A stretch of 64,000 nucleotides of DNA from Candidatus Saccharimonadota bacterium (GTDB lineage Bacteria; Patescibacteriota; Saccharimonadia; Saccharimonadales; UBA4665): positions 85,701 to 149,700 of the forward strand of contig PLYP01000005.1 in the NCBI GenBank assembly GCA_003153395.1, given 5' to 3'. Under the pieces are notes generated by a model that did not search any database, was not told the origin of the DNA, and worked only from the letters and a program-made list of their open reading frames with translations. The position numbers and the translations under genes are program-made. This document shows positions 61,851-64,000 of the stretch, one piece after another. Numbering within the stretch: the stretch's first letter is position 1; each line of letters opens with the position of its first letter.

Positions 61851-63153
61851 GCTTCTGCTTGCAAAACTTTTCCCATTCATTTAATTCTTCACCACTTAAG
61901 CTTTTAGGAAAATTCCTAGCTTTATATAGTGGCAGGATATTATTTAGCCGCGGATCTTTAAATTTACCTGAAAGCTCACTTATGTCAGAAGGGTCTAGTT
62001 TATGTACCGCCTCCATATGCTTTTGATCTTCTTTAGGTGCAAATCCATCATATAGTCTTTCATCGCTAGTTAGCGGATTATCTATAAGCGCAGCTTGAAC
62101 TTTGCTTCTCTCGTTATCCATTTTAGAAAGAGCTTTTAAAAGCTTGTCTGCGAACTGCGCCCTATGCTTTTTCAATATATTTAAGTTCTTAGTAACCTCG
62201 TCCAATGAAATATCTATTCTGGCCTGGGTTTTCTTATCCTTAATTACTCCTAAGGGGGCAAGCGTTGGGACCCGATTATATTTAAGAGTTTTTACAGGCA
62301 AGCGTAGTATCTCCGGATCCTTAGTGAATTTCCAGGCGCTAATTAATTCATCCTCGTCCATTTTAAGGAACGGGCTAGGGTCATAGCGAAGATCGTATAC
62401 CAGTGCCGAATCCTGAGTCGGATGAGTAGTAATCGGGTAAACAACGCTGGTATGGTAGACATTGGACGGATAATGACCTGAGGTATATATAAAAGGCTGA
62501 TCGTTGCTAATTAACTCAGCTACACTCTTCTTATTCCTTAAAGATAGTAAATAATTGAATAAATCTTTATGGTTATCGTAAATTAATTTCGCTACGGCAA
62601 TCGTAGCCTTCACATCGCTCAACGCATCATGCGCGTCGTCATGAGCAATTTTATTAACGCTTGTTAGATACTCTAATCTGTTGGCCGGTTTTCCATCCGG
62701 AGCAAAGGGCCATTCAATGCCTTTTGGTCTTAAGGCCCTAGTCATTCTTACGACATCTAATAGATCCCAGCGCGAACAACCGTTTTTCCATTGCCACTCA
62801 TAAGCGTCATAAAAATTCCTAAAGTTTAAAAATCTCATAAATTCGTCATCAAAGCGAATATTATTAAAACCTACGAAAATAGTGTCCGGTTTAACGACGT
62901 CTCTATAAAAATATGTCAGGAACTGCGCTTCGCTTATTCCGTCAGCCATAGTTTTCTGTGGCGTGATGCCAGTCAAAAGAACAGCATCAGGATCAGGTAC
63001 AACATCCGGGGTCATTTTAATAAGGTAGTTGACCGGTTCGCCGATTGGCTTAAGTTCCAGATCTGTTCTCTGTCCCGCGAATTGCATTATCCGTGACGAG
63101 CGAGGGTTAAATCCGCTTGTTTCAAGATCATAAAAGAAAAAACTGGTAGCCAT
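61708..63153 (-). CDS. sbcB: Exodeoxyribonuclease I
   Basis: 481-residue DEDDh 3'-5' exonuclease degrading single-stranded DNA. The catalytic acids begin in FYDLETSG (D9, E11); GFNNIRFDDEFMRF and HDAHDALSDVKATIAVA supply the rest. The SH3-like and helical C-terminal domains (ISLDEVTKNLNIL onward) are conserved, and the protein is of E. coli ExoI length. The last 143 bases are overlapped antisense by the small membrane protein gene. It works in recombination and repair with the window's UvrA/UvrC. Confidence 0.93.
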   Translation of the reverse strand: MATSFFFYDLETSGFNPRSSRIMQFAGQRTDLELKPIGEPVNYLIKMTPDVVPDPDAVLLTGITPQKTMADGISEAQFLTYFYRDVVKPDTIFVGFNNIRFDDEFMRFLNFRNFYDAYEWQWKNGCSRWDLLDVVRMTRALRPKGIEWPFAPDGKPANRLEYLTSVNKIAHDDAHDALSDVKATIAVAKLIYDNHKDLFNYLLSLRNKKSVAELISNDQPFIYTSGHYPSNVYHTSVVYPITTHPTQDSALVYDLRYDPSPFLKMDEDELISAWKFTKDPEILRLPVKTLKYNRVPTLAPLGVIKDKKTQARIDISLDEVTKNLNILKKHRAQFADKLLKALSKMDNERSKVQAALIDNPLTSDERLYDGFAPKEDQKHMEAVHKLDPSDISELSGKFKDPRLNNILPLYKARNFPKSLSGEELNEWEKFCKQKLTDGAEASRLNGYFLRLGELAQGKLSKSQQYLLEELKLYGEAVYPAG

Positions 63154-63219
63154 ATTGATTAACAGTTTAGCACTGATAATATTAAATATTTATTAAAGAA
63201 CTAATGGTTTGTTAAGCTT

Positions 63220-64000
63220 TTAGTAATTTATTCTCGATTCACTGTTATTACCGATTTGTATTACTTGTTCCGCTTTTACGCCGAGCCGGGTTAGTTCATG
63301 CATTATCCCAAATCGTCTCATAATATCTCTTAGCCTTCTAACAGCCTGCTCGTTTGTAAAATCTGTTCGTCGGCCAAATTGTTCTATTTTCTGTCCCCTG
63401 ACAATAAAAATGCCGTCTTTCTTTTTTATTTCCCATTTATCCGAGGTATCGCTGAGCGTTAGAACTGGTATTTCTGGAATCTTGGCTTTTTTAGCCGGCT
63501 TGTTTCGGGCAGCTATGACTGTTGCCTGAACCTCATATAATAGCTCCTTAACTCCTTCGCCGGATTTTGAGGACAACGCAAAAAGCTTGGTGCGCTTCGG
63601 TGAAACTCGTTTAATCTGACTCTTTAAATCATCAATAATTTCTATGTCCAGTCCTTCTATTTTAGTTAAGGCAACAATTTCCGGTCGTTTAATAAGTTCC
63701 GGCTGGTAAGCTTTAAGCTCTTCTCGTACCGTTAAATAGGCTTTTGCGACATCTTCGGTATAGGAATCAATTAAATGTAGTATGACGGCTGTTCTTTCTA
63801 TATGCCTTAGGAAGTCGTGACCTAATCCTTTTCCTTCAGCCGCACCTTCAATGAGTCCCGGTATATCCGCAAATAGCACCGAGCTTTTCTTATCTATATC
63901 TACTACTCCCAGGTTTGGCGTGAGCGTAGTAAACGGATAGTCCGCAATTTCCGGACGGGCGTGGCTAACTACTGAAAGCAGGGTGGACTTACCAGCATTA
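63220..64000 (-). CDS. obgE: GTPase Obg/CgtA, C-terminal part (start outside the window)
   Basis: Ribosome-associated GTPase for 50S assembly and stress control. The visible part begins inside the G domain with NAGKSTLLS (G1) at the window edge, then the switch region YPFTTLTPNLGVV, DIPGLIEGAAEGKGLGHDFL (G3), TKIEG (a variant of the NKxD G4 site) and SSKSGEG (G5). The C-terminal OCT domain (FIVRGQKIEQFGRRTDFTNEQAVRRLRDIMRRFG) is complete. The N-terminal glycine-rich Obg fold lies beyond 64000. The nearest downstream gene is exonuclease I, 66 bases away. Confidence 0.96.
   Translation of the reverse strand, partial: NAGKSTLLSVVSHARPEIADYPFTTLTPNLGVVDIDKKSSVLFADIPGLIEGAAEGKGLGHDFLRHIERTAVILHLIDSYTEDVAKAYLTVREELKAYQPELIKRPEIVALTKIEGLDIEIIDDLKSQIKRVSPKRTKLFALSSKSGEGVKELLYEVQATVIAARNKPAKKAKIPEIPVLTLSDTSDKWEIKKKDGIFIVRGQKIEQFGRRTDFTNEQAVRRLRDIMRRFGIMHELTRLGVKAEQVIQIGNNSESRINY

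Overview
The window looks like chromosomal DNA of a Patescibacteria (CPR) lineage, most likely Candidatus Saccharibacteria. The reasons are compact low-GC genes, many short lineage-specific hypothetical proteins, a Mur ligase with a membrane N-terminus, and almost no biosynthetic pathways. TGA is an ordinary stop codon, which argues against the TGA-recoding CPR lineages. The taxonomic call is inference; no rRNA gene is present. There is no gene-free stretch longer than about 300 bases.

Layout. 1-9.4 kb: 5' part of leuS, guaA with an extra C-terminal lobe, the chain alpha/beta hydrolase - membrane murF - ddl (peptidoglycan D-Ala-D-Ala), a tRNA-Cys/tRNA-Leu pair, a class IV aminotransferase and a duplicated-domain surface protein. 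9.4-18.1 kb: lineage-specific small genes, a threonine-deaminase-like gene behind what reads as a complete isoleucine attenuator (leader peptide, antiterminator, terminator), an MFS transporter, and three copies of a repeat that each contain a 33-codon GTG-start ORF. 18.2-30.0 kb: a putative integrative element bounded by a 13-bp imperfect direct repeat and a tRNA-Gly gene. It carries a large serine recombinase whose 3' end lies inside the tRNA, a replication-relaxation-like protein, a four-gene type III restriction-modification operon with two extra unknown genes, a single-HKD phospholipase-D-like protein, an XRE regulator, and a two-gene operon with a (STGPGGGx) octapeptide-repeat protein.

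30-45 kb: tRNA-Phe and tRNA-Ala, an NRAMP-related transporter coupled to an MgtE-like Mg2+ sensor lacking the channel, ligA, htpX-lemA, a D,D-carboxypeptidase, tRNA-Val and tRNA-Leu, an FAD-linked oxidase, and a small accessory cluster with winged-helix proteins. 45-64 kb: mostly housekeeping: tRNA-Leu, a membrane-anchored peptide-binding protein, secG with a holin-like gene, aminopeptidase P, NUDIX enzymes, uvrC (without the usual Fe-S cysteines), trhO, an ABC exporter, ribosomal protein L25, a DedA protein, uvrA, exonuclease I and the 3' part of obgE.

Together the core genes cover translation, DNA repair, envelope synthesis and transport. The most noteworthy parts are the ilvA-type attenuator, the tRNA-Gly island with its extended type III R-M operon, the repeated 33-codon ORFs, and the metal-transporter operon with its structured leader.
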